Assembly (NCBI GenBank): GCA_035539855.1
Contig: DATLHO010000207.1
Coordinates: 1-35,606 of the forward strand
DNA from: DATLHO01 sp035539855
GTDB taxonomy: Bacteria > Bacteroidota > Ignavibacteria > OLB7
Reading direction: 5' to 3'
DNA: 35,606 nucleotides
The notes beneath the pieces were generated by a model. That model was not told the DNA's origin, did no database searches, and saw nothing but the letters and a program-made list of their open reading frames with translations. Shown in pieces: positions 8,336 through 16,874 of this stretch. Position 1 is the stretch's first letter; each line of letters starts with the position of its first letter. Made by a program: the position numbers and the translations under genes.

Positions 8336-8967
8336 AGCTCACCCGTTCGCTCGGACTCCTCCTGATGACCGCATCGATCGTCGCCGCGTGCGGCTCTCCG
8401 AAGCAGGCGACGATTGAGGGATACTCCTCGCAGAATCTCAACCGCACGCGCGTGGTCGTCCTGCTCCCGACGGCGGGCGAGCTGACCTTCGCGGACGCCG
8501 AACGGTTCGGGGCCTCGCGCGGCGTCGCCGGCGCGTCGGCCGCCGAGACGTTCGACTCGGAGCTGCGCACGATGCTCATCGGCGAGATCCAGGGCAGGCT
8601 CGACTCGAACAACGTCATGAGCTACGTCGACATGCCGGCCGCTGGAATCGTCCCGCTGAGCGCCACGCGCGACTTCACGGCGACCGGACCGGCGTCATGG
8701 GAGACGATCAAGAAGGCGGGGCAGGAGGGAGCGATCGACTACCTGCTGGTGGTCCGCGACATACGCGTCGGCAACACCGCCGGCGCCGATCCGCGCGGCG
8801 ACGAGAGCGTCACCGCGGCGTTCTCCCTGCTCGACGTGCGCAAGCAGGCGGTGATGACCTCCGGCACGATCAGCGCATCGGTCAACGCGCCGCGCACGGC
8901 CGCGGCGACGCACGAGCGCATCGCCGCCGAGCTGACGGGGAAGCTCCCGTTCACCGTCGTCGAGTAA
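8332..8967 (+). CDS. Predicted lipoprotein of unknown function
   Basis: A 211-residue protein with a lipoprotein signal peptide: basic MKLTR, a hydrophobic core and a lipobox-like VAAC with Cys20 as the lipidated residue. The start ATG overlaps the stop of the GlmU-like gene by four bases, with GGAG 8 bases upstream, so translation is probably coupled. The mature part has alternating strands and a conserved-looking core (YLLVVRDIRVG, AFSLLDVRKQAVMTSGTISASV) like periplasmic lipoproteins that build small alpha/beta domains. I do not recognise the family. Coupling suggests an envelope role with its neighbour. Confidence 0.75.
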   Translation: MKLTRSLGLLLMTASIVAACGSPKQATIEGYSSQNLNRTRVVVLLPTAGELTFADAERFGASRGVAGASAAETFDSELRTMLIGEIQGRLDSNNVMSYVDMPAAGIVPLSATRDFTATGPASWETIKKAGQEGAIDYLLVVRDIRVGNTAGADPRGDESVTAAFSLLDVRKQAVMTSGTISASVNAPRTAAATHERIAAELTGKLPFTVVE

Positions 8968-8980
8968 AGCCCCGGAGCGC

Positions 8981-9034
8981 GCCCGGACGCGCGCACGGCA
9001 GCGGGCTCACAGTCCGCCGCGCGCGCGTCCGGGC
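8981..9034. terminator. Perfect 14-bp inverted repeat, hairpin without T-tract
   Basis: GCCCGGACGCGCGC (8981-8994) and its exact complement (9021-9034) enclose 26 bases, part of which can extend the stem. It lies 13 bases after the lipoprotein stop and before the E1 promoter. No T-run follows on either strand, so the mechanism of termination is uncertain. Confidence 0.5.
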
Positions 9035-9058
9035 CAACCCATCGTAACACGGCCCGCG

Positions 9059-9089
9059 TTGGTATTGCAGGCCGATTTCGATAGCTTTA
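9059..9089 (+). promoter_or_regulatory. Promoter of the fused E1 gene
   Basis: TTG (9059-9061), 20 bases, then TAGCTTTA (9082-9089), one mismatch from TAnnTTTG. The start codon at 9179 lies about 90 bases downstream, leaving a long untranslated leader. Confidence 0.6.
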
Positions 9090-9178
9090 GCCGTTTCGAC
9101 AGAGCCCACAACCGACTCGACCAGCCCTTCGTCCGAGAGCATTCGAACGCAACCGAACCCTTTACCTCGCTAGATCAG

Positions 9179-11365
9179 ATGGCTTCGAAGAGATCCAGAC
9201 AGTCCGCTCAGAAGAACAGGCCCGATCCCGTCCGGGTGCTCGGCAAGGAAGCCGACACCGCGACGGCCGACGTGCAGGAGGCGTTCGACGAGCCGACGAC
9301 CGCCGGCGCCGCGCATGCTCCGGTTCCGGTGCAGAACGGACTCGAGACCTCGCACGAGTCGCTGGGACTCGATCTCGAGCCGCTGCGCGCCGCGCTGCGC
9401 ACGATGATGCTTGCGCGGCGGACCGACGAGAAGCACCTGATGTTGTTGAAGCAGAACAAGAGCTACTTCCACATCGGCGTCTCCGGCCATGAGGCGATCC
9501 AGGTCGGCATCGCGCACTGGATGAACCCCGAGCGCGACTGGGCGTGGACGTATTACCGCGACCTGGCGATCGCCTATGCGATGGGGCACACGCCGAAGGA
9601 TCACTTCCTCGGCGCGTTCGCCAAGACCGACGACCCGGCGTCGGGCGGCCGCCAGATGCCGTGCCATCACGGCAACCGCCGGCTGCATCTGCCGACGCAG
9701 TCCTCGCCGACCGGCACGCAGTTTCTCAACGCGGTCGGCTGCGCGCTCGCGTCGGTCATGGACGGCACCGACGAGGTGACCTACGTCGCCGCCGGTGAGG
9801 GCACGACGAGCCAGGGCGAATTCTACGAGGCGGTCAACTGGGCATCGCGCGCGAAGCTCCCGGTGATCTTCTGCATCCAGGACAACGGCTACGCGATCTC
9901 GGTCCCGTCGAGCGACCAGGTCGCCGGCGGACCCGTCGGAAAGCTCTTCGAGAACCATCCGAACCTCGAGGTCGTCTTCGTCGACGGCACCGACATGATG
10001 GAGAGCTATCGCGTCGGCCGTCGCGCGGTCGAGCGCGCGCGCCGGGGCGAAGGTCCGACGCTCATCCACGCGAGCGTCGTGCGCCTGCTTGCGCACTCGA
10101 GCTCCGACGATCAGCGCAAGTATCGCGACAGCGAGGAGCTCGCCGCCGAGCAGCGCCGCGATCCGATCCTGCGGCTGTCGCAGTATCTGGTCGAGCACGG
10201 GATGATGTCGCAGGAGGCGATCGATCGTCTGCAGAAGGAGGTCTACGCCGAGATCGACGAGGCGGCCGACTGGGCCGTGACGCAGGCCGATCCCGATCCC
10301 GCCACGAGCACGCGGCACAACTGGGCCGACGAGCGCGATCTCGGCATTCGCTACGAGGCGACGACGCCGTCGGGTGAGAAGGCCGTGCTCGTCGACGCGA
10401 TCAACCACGCGATGCACGAGGAGATGGCGCACAACGAGCGGATGCTCATCTTCGGAGAGGACGTCGCCGACAACAAGGGCGGCGTCTTCACCGCGACGCG
10501 CGGCCTGACCAACGCCTTCGGCGCCGATCGCGTGTTCAACTCGCCGCTGGCCGAGGCCTCGATCGTCGGCGTCGCGCTCGGACTGGCCACGCGCGGCTAC
10601 AAGCCGTGCGTCGAGATCCAGTTCGGCGACTACATCTGGCCCGCCTTCCAGCAGTTGCGCAACGAGGTCGCGACGCTTCGCTACCGATCGAACGACGGCT
10701 TCAGCTGTCCGATGGTCGTCCGCGTCGCCGTCGGCGGCTACATCCACGGTGGTCTGTACCACTCGCAGAACATCGAGGCCTTCTTCTCGCACATCCCCGG
10801 TCTGTACGTCGCGTACCCGTCGACCGCTGCCGACGCGAAGGGACTGCTCAAGACGGCCTGCCGCATGGATGACCCGGTGATCTTCTGCGAGCACAAGGGA
10901 CTGTACCGCATGCCGTTCTCGTCGGGTCCGGAGCCGGACGCCGACTACTTCGTCGAGTTCGGCAAGGGCCGCATCGTCCGCGCCGGCGACGCACTGACGG
11001 TGGTGACGTGGGGCGCAATGGTCAAGGAATGCTTCAACGCCGCGAAGCGCCTCGAGGCCGAGACCGGCCGCACGACCGAGATCATCGACCTGCGCACCAT
11101 CGTGCCGTGGGATCGCCAGATGGTGCTCTCGTCGGTCGCGAAGACCGGCCGCGCCGTCGTCGTGCACGAGGACACGATCACGATGGGCTTCGGCGCCGAG
11201 ATCGCCGCGGTCATCGCGCGCGAGGCGTTCGAGCATCTCGACGCTCCGGTCGAGCGTGTCGCCGCGAAGGACTCGCACATCCCGTATCACCCGGTGCTCG
11301 AGGTCGACGTGCTGCCCACCGAGGAGAAGATCTTCACGGCTTTCAAACGCATCGTGGCGTATTAA
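9179..11365 (+). CDS. Fused alpha/beta E1 component of a 2-oxoacid (probably branched-chain) dehydrogenase
   Basis: A 728-residue thiamine-diphosphate enzyme that decarboxylates a 2-oxoacid and passes the acyl group to an E2 lipoyl domain. Residues 1-70 are a low-complexity extension. The alpha part follows (MLARRTDEKHLML, YYRDLAIAYAMG), with the TPP motif GEGTTSQGEFYEA at about 206 ending in QDNGYAIS. The beta part begins near residue 400 (LVDAINHAMHEEM ... FGEDVADNKGG) and ends in a transketolase C-terminal domain (DLRTIVPWD, VVVHEDT). Fused E1 proteins of this kind are typical of Bacteroidota, usually annotated as 2-oxoisovalerate dehydrogenase. No E2 or E3 gene is nearby. An in-frame TTG at 9059 would extend the protein but coincides with the promoter, so ATG 9179 is preferred. 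No clear ribosome-binding site is seen. Confidence 0.9.
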   Translation: MASKRSRQSAQKNRPDPVRVLGKEADTATADVQEAFDEPTTAGAAHAPVPVQNGLETSHESLGLDLEPLRAALRTMMLARRTDEKHLMLLKQNKSYFHIGVSGHEAIQVGIAHWMNPERDWAWTYYRDLAIAYAMGHTPKDHFLGAFAKTDDPASGGRQMPCHHGNRRLHLPTQSSPTGTQFLNAVGCALASVMDGTDEVTYVAAGEGTTSQGEFYEAVNWASRAKLPVIFCIQDNGYAISVPSSDQVAGGPVGKLFENHPNLEVVFVDGTDMMESYRVGRRAVERARRGEGPTLIHASVVRLLAHSSSDDQRKYRDSEELAAEQRRDPILRLSQYLVEHGMMSQEAIDRLQKEVYAEIDEAADWAVTQADPDPATSTRHNWADERDLGIRYEATTPSGEKAVLVDAINHAMHEEMAHNERMLIFGEDVADNKGGVFTATRGLTNAFGADRVFNSPLAEASIVGVALGLATRGYKPCVEIQFGDYIWPAFQQLRNEVATLRYRSNDGFSCPMVVRVAVGGYIHGGLYHSQNIEAFFSHIPGLYVAYPSTAADAKGLLKTACRMDDPVIFCEHKGLYRMPFSSGPEPDADYFVEFGKGRIVRAGDALTVVTWGAMVKECFNAAKRLEAETGRTTEIIDLRTIVPWDRQMVLSSVAKTGRAVVVHEDTITMGFGAEIAAVIAREAFEHLDAPVERVAAKDSHIPYHPVLEVDVLPTEEKIFTAFKRIVAY

Positions 11366-11370
11366 CTTAG

Positions 11371-11404
11371 CGGCGCCACGTCCCGTCGAAGGGGCGTGGC
11401 GCCG
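11371..11404 (+). terminator. Strong hairpin after E1, no T-tract
   Basis: A 14-bp stem CGGCGCCACGTCCC/GGGGCGTGGCGCCG (one G-T pair) with a 6-base loop begins 6 bases after the E1 stop. There is no T-run. The next ~160 bases up to the following ATG hold no gene or recognised promoter. Confidence 0.6.
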
Positions 11405-11565
11405 AGTCGGTTGCGATCCTCCCGCGGATCGCCGCCGGGCGACGCGTGTCGAAGCCCCGAACCCTTCGGCTACCCGGCACCGTGCGCACTCGCGAGCGGC
11501 ACCTGTCCAGAGGTGTGCCGCACCGTCCTACCGTAGTGATTTCGATTCCCCAGAGGACCCTTCCG

Positions 11566-12915
11566 ATGATGCTTCGCCGTCTCACGTGCGTCTTCGCATG
11601 CCTTGTCGCGGAGGCGCACCTGACCAGTGCACAGGAGGCCCGCATCAATCTCGGACCCGTCGTCAACACCGAGGTCAGCGAGCTCCAGCCGATCATCACC
11701 TCCGACGAGCAGGTGCTCTTCTTCACGCGCAAGGGCGATCCCCGCAACGTCGGCGCATCGGTCAAGCCCGACGACGAGGACATCTGGTTCTCGATGCGAC
11801 TGCCCAACGGCGACTGGTCCGAGGCCGAGCATCTCGAGGGACCGTTGAACACGGCGGGCTACGACGGCGTGCGCGCGGTCAACAGCTCGTTCACCCGGCT
11901 CTACCTTCAGAACAAGTACAACACCGACGGCACGCGATCGAAGGGATTCTCCGTCAGCGAACGAGCGCCGGACGGGAGCTGGAACTACCCGTCGGCGCTC
12001 GAGATCGAGAACTACTACAACGACACGACGACCGCGACGCTCGGCGTCTCGCACGACGAGAGCGTGCTGATCATGTCGCTGCGCCGCAAGGACTCCAAGG
12101 GCGGGCACGACCTCTATGTGTCGTTCAAGATCGGACCCTACCAGTACAGCGAGCCGCAGAACATTCTGAATCTCAGCACCGTCGGCGACGAGGTCGCGCC
12201 CTACATCGGCTTCGACGACCGGACGATCTACTTTCCGTCGACAGAGTGGGGGGCGCAAAAGGGGACGCACGACATCTTCATCTCGCGACGCCTGGACGAC
12301 ACGTGGCTCAACTGGTCGAAGCCGGAGCGGCTGCCGTTTCCGATCAACTCCGAGTCGGCGGACTTCTACATCAATCTCTCGGCCCGCGGAGATACGGTCT
12401 ATCTGTCGAGCTGGCACGAAACGTCGACGCGCGGCTTCGGTCGCAGCGACATCTGGAAGGCCGGCCTTCCGTCGCGCTACCGTCCGGCGACCTTCGGCTC
12501 CGGCGACGATGAGACCGGGGAGATCTCGCAGGTGTCGAAGGCGCCCGATCCGGTCGTCGGCGCGCTGATCCGTCTGGAGAACATCTTCTTCGACACCGAT
12601 CGCTCGACACTGCGCGGCGAGTCGAAGAGCTCGCTCGACCGGCTTATCGCGCTGTTGAACGAGTACCCGAACATGCGCATCGAGATCCAGGGGCACACCG
12701 ACAGCGACGGATCCGACGAGCACAACGACGAGCTCTCGGGTTCGCGCGCGCGCTCGGTCGTCGACTACCTCGTGCAGGGCGGCATCGCGCGGCCGAGGCT
12801 CGAGGGCAAGGGCTACGGCGAGCGCGTGCCGATCGCGCCGAACACGACCACCGCGGGCAAGCAGCTCAACCGCCGCGTGATGGTGCTGATCAAGGGCTAC
12901 GACTACGAGGGCTGA
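11566..12915 (+). CDS. PD40 beta-propeller / OmpA-domain envelope protein
   Basis: A 449-residue exported protein. A signal peptide ends near LTSAQ. Residues ~30-300 carry WD40-like PD40 blades (LQPIITSDEQVLFFTRKG, SHDESVLIMSLRRK, GHDLYVSFK, FDDRTIYFPST). Residues 340-449 form an OmpA-like peptidoglycan-binding domain: FFDTDRSTL, EIQGHTDSDGSDEHN and LSGSRARSVVDYL contain the conserved Asp and Arg that bind diaminopimelate. The PD40-OmpA pairing is common in Bacteroidota, where a related protein (PorE) anchors part of T9SS to the cell wall; the role here is inferred. Start is ATG 11566 (or ATG 11569) with CAGAGGA 8 bases upstream. The next gene starts 10 bases after the stop. Confidence 0.85.
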   Translation: MMLRRLTCVFACLVAEAHLTSAQEARINLGPVVNTEVSELQPIITSDEQVLFFTRKGDPRNVGASVKPDDEDIWFSMRLPNGDWSEAEHLEGPLNTAGYDGVRAVNSSFTRLYLQNKYNTDGTRSKGFSVSERAPDGSWNYPSALEIENYYNDTTTATLGVSHDESVLIMSLRRKDSKGGHDLYVSFKIGPYQYSEPQNILNLSTVGDEVAPYIGFDDRTIYFPSTEWGAQKGTHDIFISRRLDDTWLNWSKPERLPFPINSESADFYINLSARGDTVYLSSWHETSTRGFGRSDIWKAGLPSRYRPATFGSGDDETGEISQVSKAPDPVVGALIRLENIFFDTDRSTLRGESKSSLDRLIALLNEYPNMRIEIQGHTDSDGSDEHNDELSGSRARSVVDYLVQGGIARPRLEGKGYGERVPIAPNTTTAGKQLNRRVMVLIKGYDYEG

Positions 12916-12925
12916 CCGCGCATTG

Positions 12926-14551
12926 ATGATTCCGACGAGCCCGCTCGGACGTTTCTTCGCGGCGCTCTTCGCGGCGGGTCTCCTGTATTCGTTCGCGATG
13001 CTGGCGCGGCCGGACGTGCACTTCCTGTCGCGCCCGTTCATCGAGGATGCGTTCTACAGCCTCAGCGTCGCGCGCTCTCTCGGCCAGGGTCTGGGAATGA
13101 CCATCGACGGCCGGACACCGACCAACGGCGTGCAGCCGCTGATCTGCTTTCTCAACGCTCCCGCCTTCGCCATCGCCGGTGACGATCTCTACCTCGCGCT
13201 TCGGATGACGCTCGGTCTGCAGGTGCTCCTCGCAGGCCTCGCGGCGCTCGCCGTCGCGCGCTTCGCCGTCAGCCTCCTCGGCGCCACGACCGGAGATGCG
13301 CCCACAGAGGACGTCGCTCGCCCGGACGCCGCGCGTCGCGTTCGCTCGGAGACTTTCTGGATCGTCGCCGGAACCATCGCCTCGAGCTACTCGCTGCTCG
13401 TGCATCTGCAGAACGGCCTCGAGACATCGCTGGCGGTGGCGCTCGCGTTCATCGCGATGGCGATGTACATCGAGCGCATCGCCCGACGGCCCGACGCGCC
13501 GATCGCGGAGTTCGCGCGCGTCGGCGCACTGCTCGGACTCGGCGTGCTCGCGCGGATCGACGTCGCGATCCTCGCCATGACGATCGCGGGCTGGCACCTG
13601 TTGACGGCTCGCGGCCATGGTCGGCGCACACCCGCGCTCGCCGGGGCGGCTGTCATCGGACTCGTCAGCCTGCTGGTGAGCCTGCCGTGGTGGCTGTACA
13701 ACGTCATCGGCTTCGGGCACCTGATGCCGACGAGCGGCCTGGCGCAGCAGGACCTGCTGACCGACCGGCTGCGCAGCGTCGACCTCGTCGTGCGCGGTGT
13801 CTCCAACGCGCTGCTGCTCGTGCTGCACGCTCCCGGCGACGTCGAGGGTCCGATCGCCTACATCGGCCTACTGCTCGTCGCCGCGGTTTCCGCGATCATG
13901 TTCGCGGTCACGCCGCTGCGCCGCTGGGCGGGCGACGCACTCCGGAGCCTGCGGCGCGAGGTCGAGCCGGCGAGGGCGGTTCCGCTCGCGCTGTTCGTCG
14001 TGATCCTCGCGGCCTACTACACGCTCTTCTTCGGGGCGCCTCACTTCATCCCGCGCTACCTGACGCCGATGTGGCTGCTGCTGTCGGTCGCGATGCTGCT
14101 CGTGCTGCACGCGCTCTGGCGTGCCGCTCCCGAGCGCGGAGCCCGACGCACCGTGCTGCTGGCGCTGGCCGTCATCGCATTCTCAGCAAGCGCGGTCGCC
14201 GCGTCGCGATCGTTCACGCGCGAGGGACTCTACACCAACGTGATGCTCTTTCCCGCCGAGTGGATCGGCGCACACACGAGCGCCACCGATCGCATCGGGA
14301 TGTTCCAGTCGGGAACCACCGGGTTCCTCTACCGTCGCGTCACGAATCTCGACGGCAAGGTCAACACGCGCGCGCTCGCGGCGATGCGCTCCGGAGGCCT
14401 CGCCCGGTTCGTCGATTCGGCATCGTTCGACTACATCATCGATCTGGATTTCTACACGCGACATATCTTCCGCGATCGGCGCCTGCTCGCCCGCTACGAG
14501 CCGATCGATACGCTCCCGCTCGACTTCATCGTCTGGCGGCGGCGCGACTGA
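12926..14551 (+). CDS. Polytopic membrane glycosyltransferase (GT-C, GT39-like)
   Basis: A 541-residue membrane protein with roughly ten hydrophobic segments. After the first helix there is a periplasmic loop with acidic residues followed by FYSLSVARSLGQGLGMTIDG, and then TNGVQPL; this is the usual position and form of the catalytic loop in GT-C enzymes that use polyprenyl-phosphate sugars. The C-terminal ~110 residues after the last helix form a soluble periplasmic part. Donor and acceptor are unknown. The gene lies 10 bases after the PD40-OmpA gene and 28 before the ATPase gene, consistent with one transcript. Confidence 0.75.
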   Translation: MIPTSPLGRFFAALFAAGLLYSFAMLARPDVHFLSRPFIEDAFYSLSVARSLGQGLGMTIDGRTPTNGVQPLICFLNAPAFAIAGDDLYLALRMTLGLQVLLAGLAALAVARFAVSLLGATTGDAPTEDVARPDAARRVRSETFWIVAGTIASSYSLLVHLQNGLETSLAVALAFIAMAMYIERIARRPDAPIAEFARVGALLGLGVLARIDVAILAMTIAGWHLLTARGHGRRTPALAGAAVIGLVSLLVSLPWWLYNVIGFGHLMPTSGLAQQDLLTDRLRSVDLVVRGVSNALLLVLHAPGDVEGPIAYIGLLLVAAVSAIMFAVTPLRRWAGDALRSLRREVEPARAVPLALFVVILAAYYTLFFGAPHFIPRYLTPMWLLLSVAMLLVLHALWRAAPERGARRTVLLALAVIAFSASAVAASRSFTREGLYTNVMLFPAEWIGAHTSATDRIGMFQSGTTGFLYRRVTNLDGKVNTRALAAMRSGGLARFVDSASFDYIIDLDFYTRHIFRDRRLLARYEPIDTLPLDFIVWRRRD

Positions 14552-14579
14552 TTCCACGCACTGTCGAGAGCCCGCCTTC

Positions 14580-16772
14580 ATGTTCGTCGGCCGCATCGAT
14601 GAGATCCAGCTCGTCCGCTCCATGCTCGCCTCGGCGCAGGGCACGGGGGAGGCGATCATCTCGTTTCACGGGCTCTTCGGAGCGGGGAAGACGACGCTGC
14701 TTCGTCGCGTCCGAACGCTCGTCGAGTCCGAGGGACTCGTCGACGCCGTGATGGCGACCAATGAAGACATCACCGTCTCGACCCTACCCGAGTTCGTCTT
14801 CGCGCTCGCGAGCGGCTTTCAGAGCTTCGATCGCGGCGTGGTGCGCCTGGTGCTCGACGAGATCGAGGCCCGGCGGCGACGCTATCTGCAGATCGCCGGA
14901 CAGCTCGGCGCCGACGCGATGCCGCTGCTGCAGAGCGTGCGAGCGGAATCCGGTGGTGGCGGCGGCTACGGCGAGCGGCGCGTCGAGGCCGAAGCGCTCG
15001 CGCTCGAGGTCGCGATCAAGAACCAGTTCAACAACCGCGACGATCAGCGCCTGACGCTCGACACCGCGAACGTCGTCACCGAGGCGCTGCTGGTCGATCT
15101 CATGACGACGTTCTTCCCGCTCGACACCGGGGCGCCGCCGCTCGAGGAGCAGTTGCGCGCCAGGGGGCCGCGACGGCTCCTCGTGATGATCGACACCTAC
15201 GAGAAGATCACCGCGCTGGTCAACCCCTGGCTGCTCGAGTCGTTCCTTCCCTACGTGCTGCACAAGCGCTTCGGAGATTTTCAGAGCTACCGCACCAAGC
15301 ACCTGCCGGACCACATCCACGTACGAGAGGCCTTCGACGTGCGGCTGATCGTCGCCGGACGCGAACGGCTGTCGCTCACCGACCAGGAGCGCCGATGGGA
15401 TCGCCATCGCGACTCGATGCGCGAGCACCGGCTGGGTCCGTTCAGCAGGGAGGAGCTCGGAGAGTTCCTCGTCTCCAGCGGCTTCGATCCGTCGGAGCAT
15501 CTCGACGAGGTTCTCGAGCTCACGCAGGGACTGCCGTATCTGGCCTCGCTGTGGGTCGATGCCGCCACGGCCGAGGCCGCGGGAGCCGAGCGGGCGTTTC
15601 TCAACGCGCTGGCCGAGCAGCGCATCTTCTGGTACAAGACGCCCGAGCAACGCGAGTGGATCCGCTCGGCGGCGTTCCTCGACTGGTTCGACGCCGATGC
15701 CCTGCGTTGCTTCGAGGCGGTCGGCGAGGACGCGTCGCGCGCGTTCGAATACCTACGCAACAGTAGCGAGGTCGCGCGGCCCAGCCGCTCGCGCCCGGGG
15801 AAGTTCGAGCTCCACGAGATCATTCGTCGCGCGCTCCGCGACGCGACGTTTCAACAGAGCAGCGAGCGCGCCGAGAGCTACCGGGAGTCGGCCGAGGCGT
15901 TCTACGGCGCGAGCGAACTGCTCGCGCGCTTCGGCGCCGAGCACCGTGCGCTGGTGCGCCGGCTCGCGTACTTCTCGCTCTTCGACGAGTCCGCGATCGA
16001 GCGGTTCTTCGGCGGCGAGGCGCACAAGGTCCACGACCTGATCGAGGAGGCGCCCGATCTCTTCAGCGTCGATGCCGACGCCTGGCGGATGGAGACCGAC
16101 GCGCGCAGGCGGCTGGCGCGCTACAATCGATACGCCGACGGCGCGGTCTATCGGCAGACGACCGAGTCGCTGCACACGCTGTGGGAGGCGCGCGCGCGCG
16201 AGCTGCGAGGCGAGATCGAGGATCGCCGATCGGAGCTCGCCGCGACCAGACAGCGGGTGCGATCCCTGCTGAGCGAGGGGCACATGAAGGTCGAGTTGCA
16301 GCAGTCGGCGCACTCGAGCGTCCGCGTGCTCGAGACCGAGCTTGCGCGGGCACGCCGCCGGTGGTACCAGCGGCTGTCGCCTCGCGAGTCGCTCGTCGCG
16401 CGCACGAGCTTCTTCCTGCTTGCGGTCTCGGTATTGATGATCTTCGGCGCCGACGCGCTGCCGATCGACGACCGCACGCGCGACCTCGTCCGCACCGCCG
16501 CGCTGGCAATGAGCGCGCTGTTCCTGCTCGTCTTCTCACTGCTCGTCGGCCGCATGCTCTACATGAAGAGCCGGCGCCAGGAGCACGCCGTGCTGCGCGA
16601 GGACGTCGCGTCGATCGAGGGCCGTCTCAGCTCGAAACAGTACGAGTTCCATGGTCTCTCTTCGGAGGCCGAGCAGGCGCGGGAGGAGGCCGTCGCACTC
16701 GAGGCGCGTTGCGTCGCGCTCGAGGGGGAGATCGCCGCGCTCGAATCGAAGCTCGCTCGTCCGTACGTTTGA
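14580..16772 (+). CDS. STAND-like P-loop ATPase with C-terminal membrane hairpin and coiled coils
   Basis: A 730-residue protein of unknown function. It opens with FVGRIDEIQLV, the usual start of AAA_16/STAND modules. Walker A is GLFGAGKTT (31-39) and Walker B is LLVMIDTYEK (D205). The later sensor strand reads RLIVAGRERL, and LTQGLPYLASLW matches the GxP motif of STAND NTPases. A winged-helix-like region follows (RPGKFELHEIIRRALRD, near residues 400-420). The C terminus is unusual: a heptad-rich segment (ARELRGEIEDRRSELAATRQ) to about residue 600, two hydrophobic segments (about 605-624 and 638-662), and a second coiled coil (EQAREEAVALEARCVALEGE) to the end. There is no TPR, WD40 or LRR sensor array and no recognised effector domain. 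Start ATG 14580 has only a weak GAGAG upstream. Base composition matches neighbours. Confidence 0.75.
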   Translation: MFVGRIDEIQLVRSMLASAQGTGEAIISFHGLFGAGKTTLLRRVRTLVESEGLVDAVMATNEDITVSTLPEFVFALASGFQSFDRGVVRLVLDEIEARRRRYLQIAGQLGADAMPLLQSVRAESGGGGGYGERRVEAEALALEVAIKNQFNNRDDQRLTLDTANVVTEALLVDLMTTFFPLDTGAPPLEEQLRARGPRRLLVMIDTYEKITALVNPWLLESFLPYVLHKRFGDFQSYRTKHLPDHIHVREAFDVRLIVAGRERLSLTDQERRWDRHRDSMREHRLGPFSREELGEFLVSSGFDPSEHLDEVLELTQGLPYLASLWVDAATAEAAGAERAFLNALAEQRIFWYKTPEQREWIRSAAFLDWFDADALRCFEAVGEDASRAFEYLRNSSEVARPSRSRPGKFELHEIIRRALRDATFQQSSERAESYRESAEAFYGASELLARFGAEHRALVRRLAYFSLFDESAIERFFGGEAHKVHDLIEEAPDLFSVDADAWRMETDARRRLARYNRYADGAVYRQTTESLHTLWEARARELRGEIEDRRSELAATRQRVRSLLSEGHMKVELQQSAHSSVRVLETELARARRRWYQRLSPRESLVARTSFFLLAVSVLMIFGADALPIDDRTRDLVRTAALAMSALFLLVFSLLVGRMLYMKSRRQEHAVLREDVASIEGRLSSKQYEFHGLSSEAEQAREEAVALEARCVALEGEIAALESKLARPYV

Positions 16773-16874
16773 GCGAACTGCCGACGTGCATCCCGGCGTG
16801 CGAACGCGCGTAGCCGGGGGCTGCAGTCGACGATTCGATCACCAGGCTCCGTTTCGTCAACGGGGAGAACGTCC

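Noticed and set aside
16792..16818. CCCGGC/GCCGGG hairpin between the ATPase and nfeD genes
   Set aside because: Only 6 bp with a long loop and no T-run; such stems are common by chance at this GC content.
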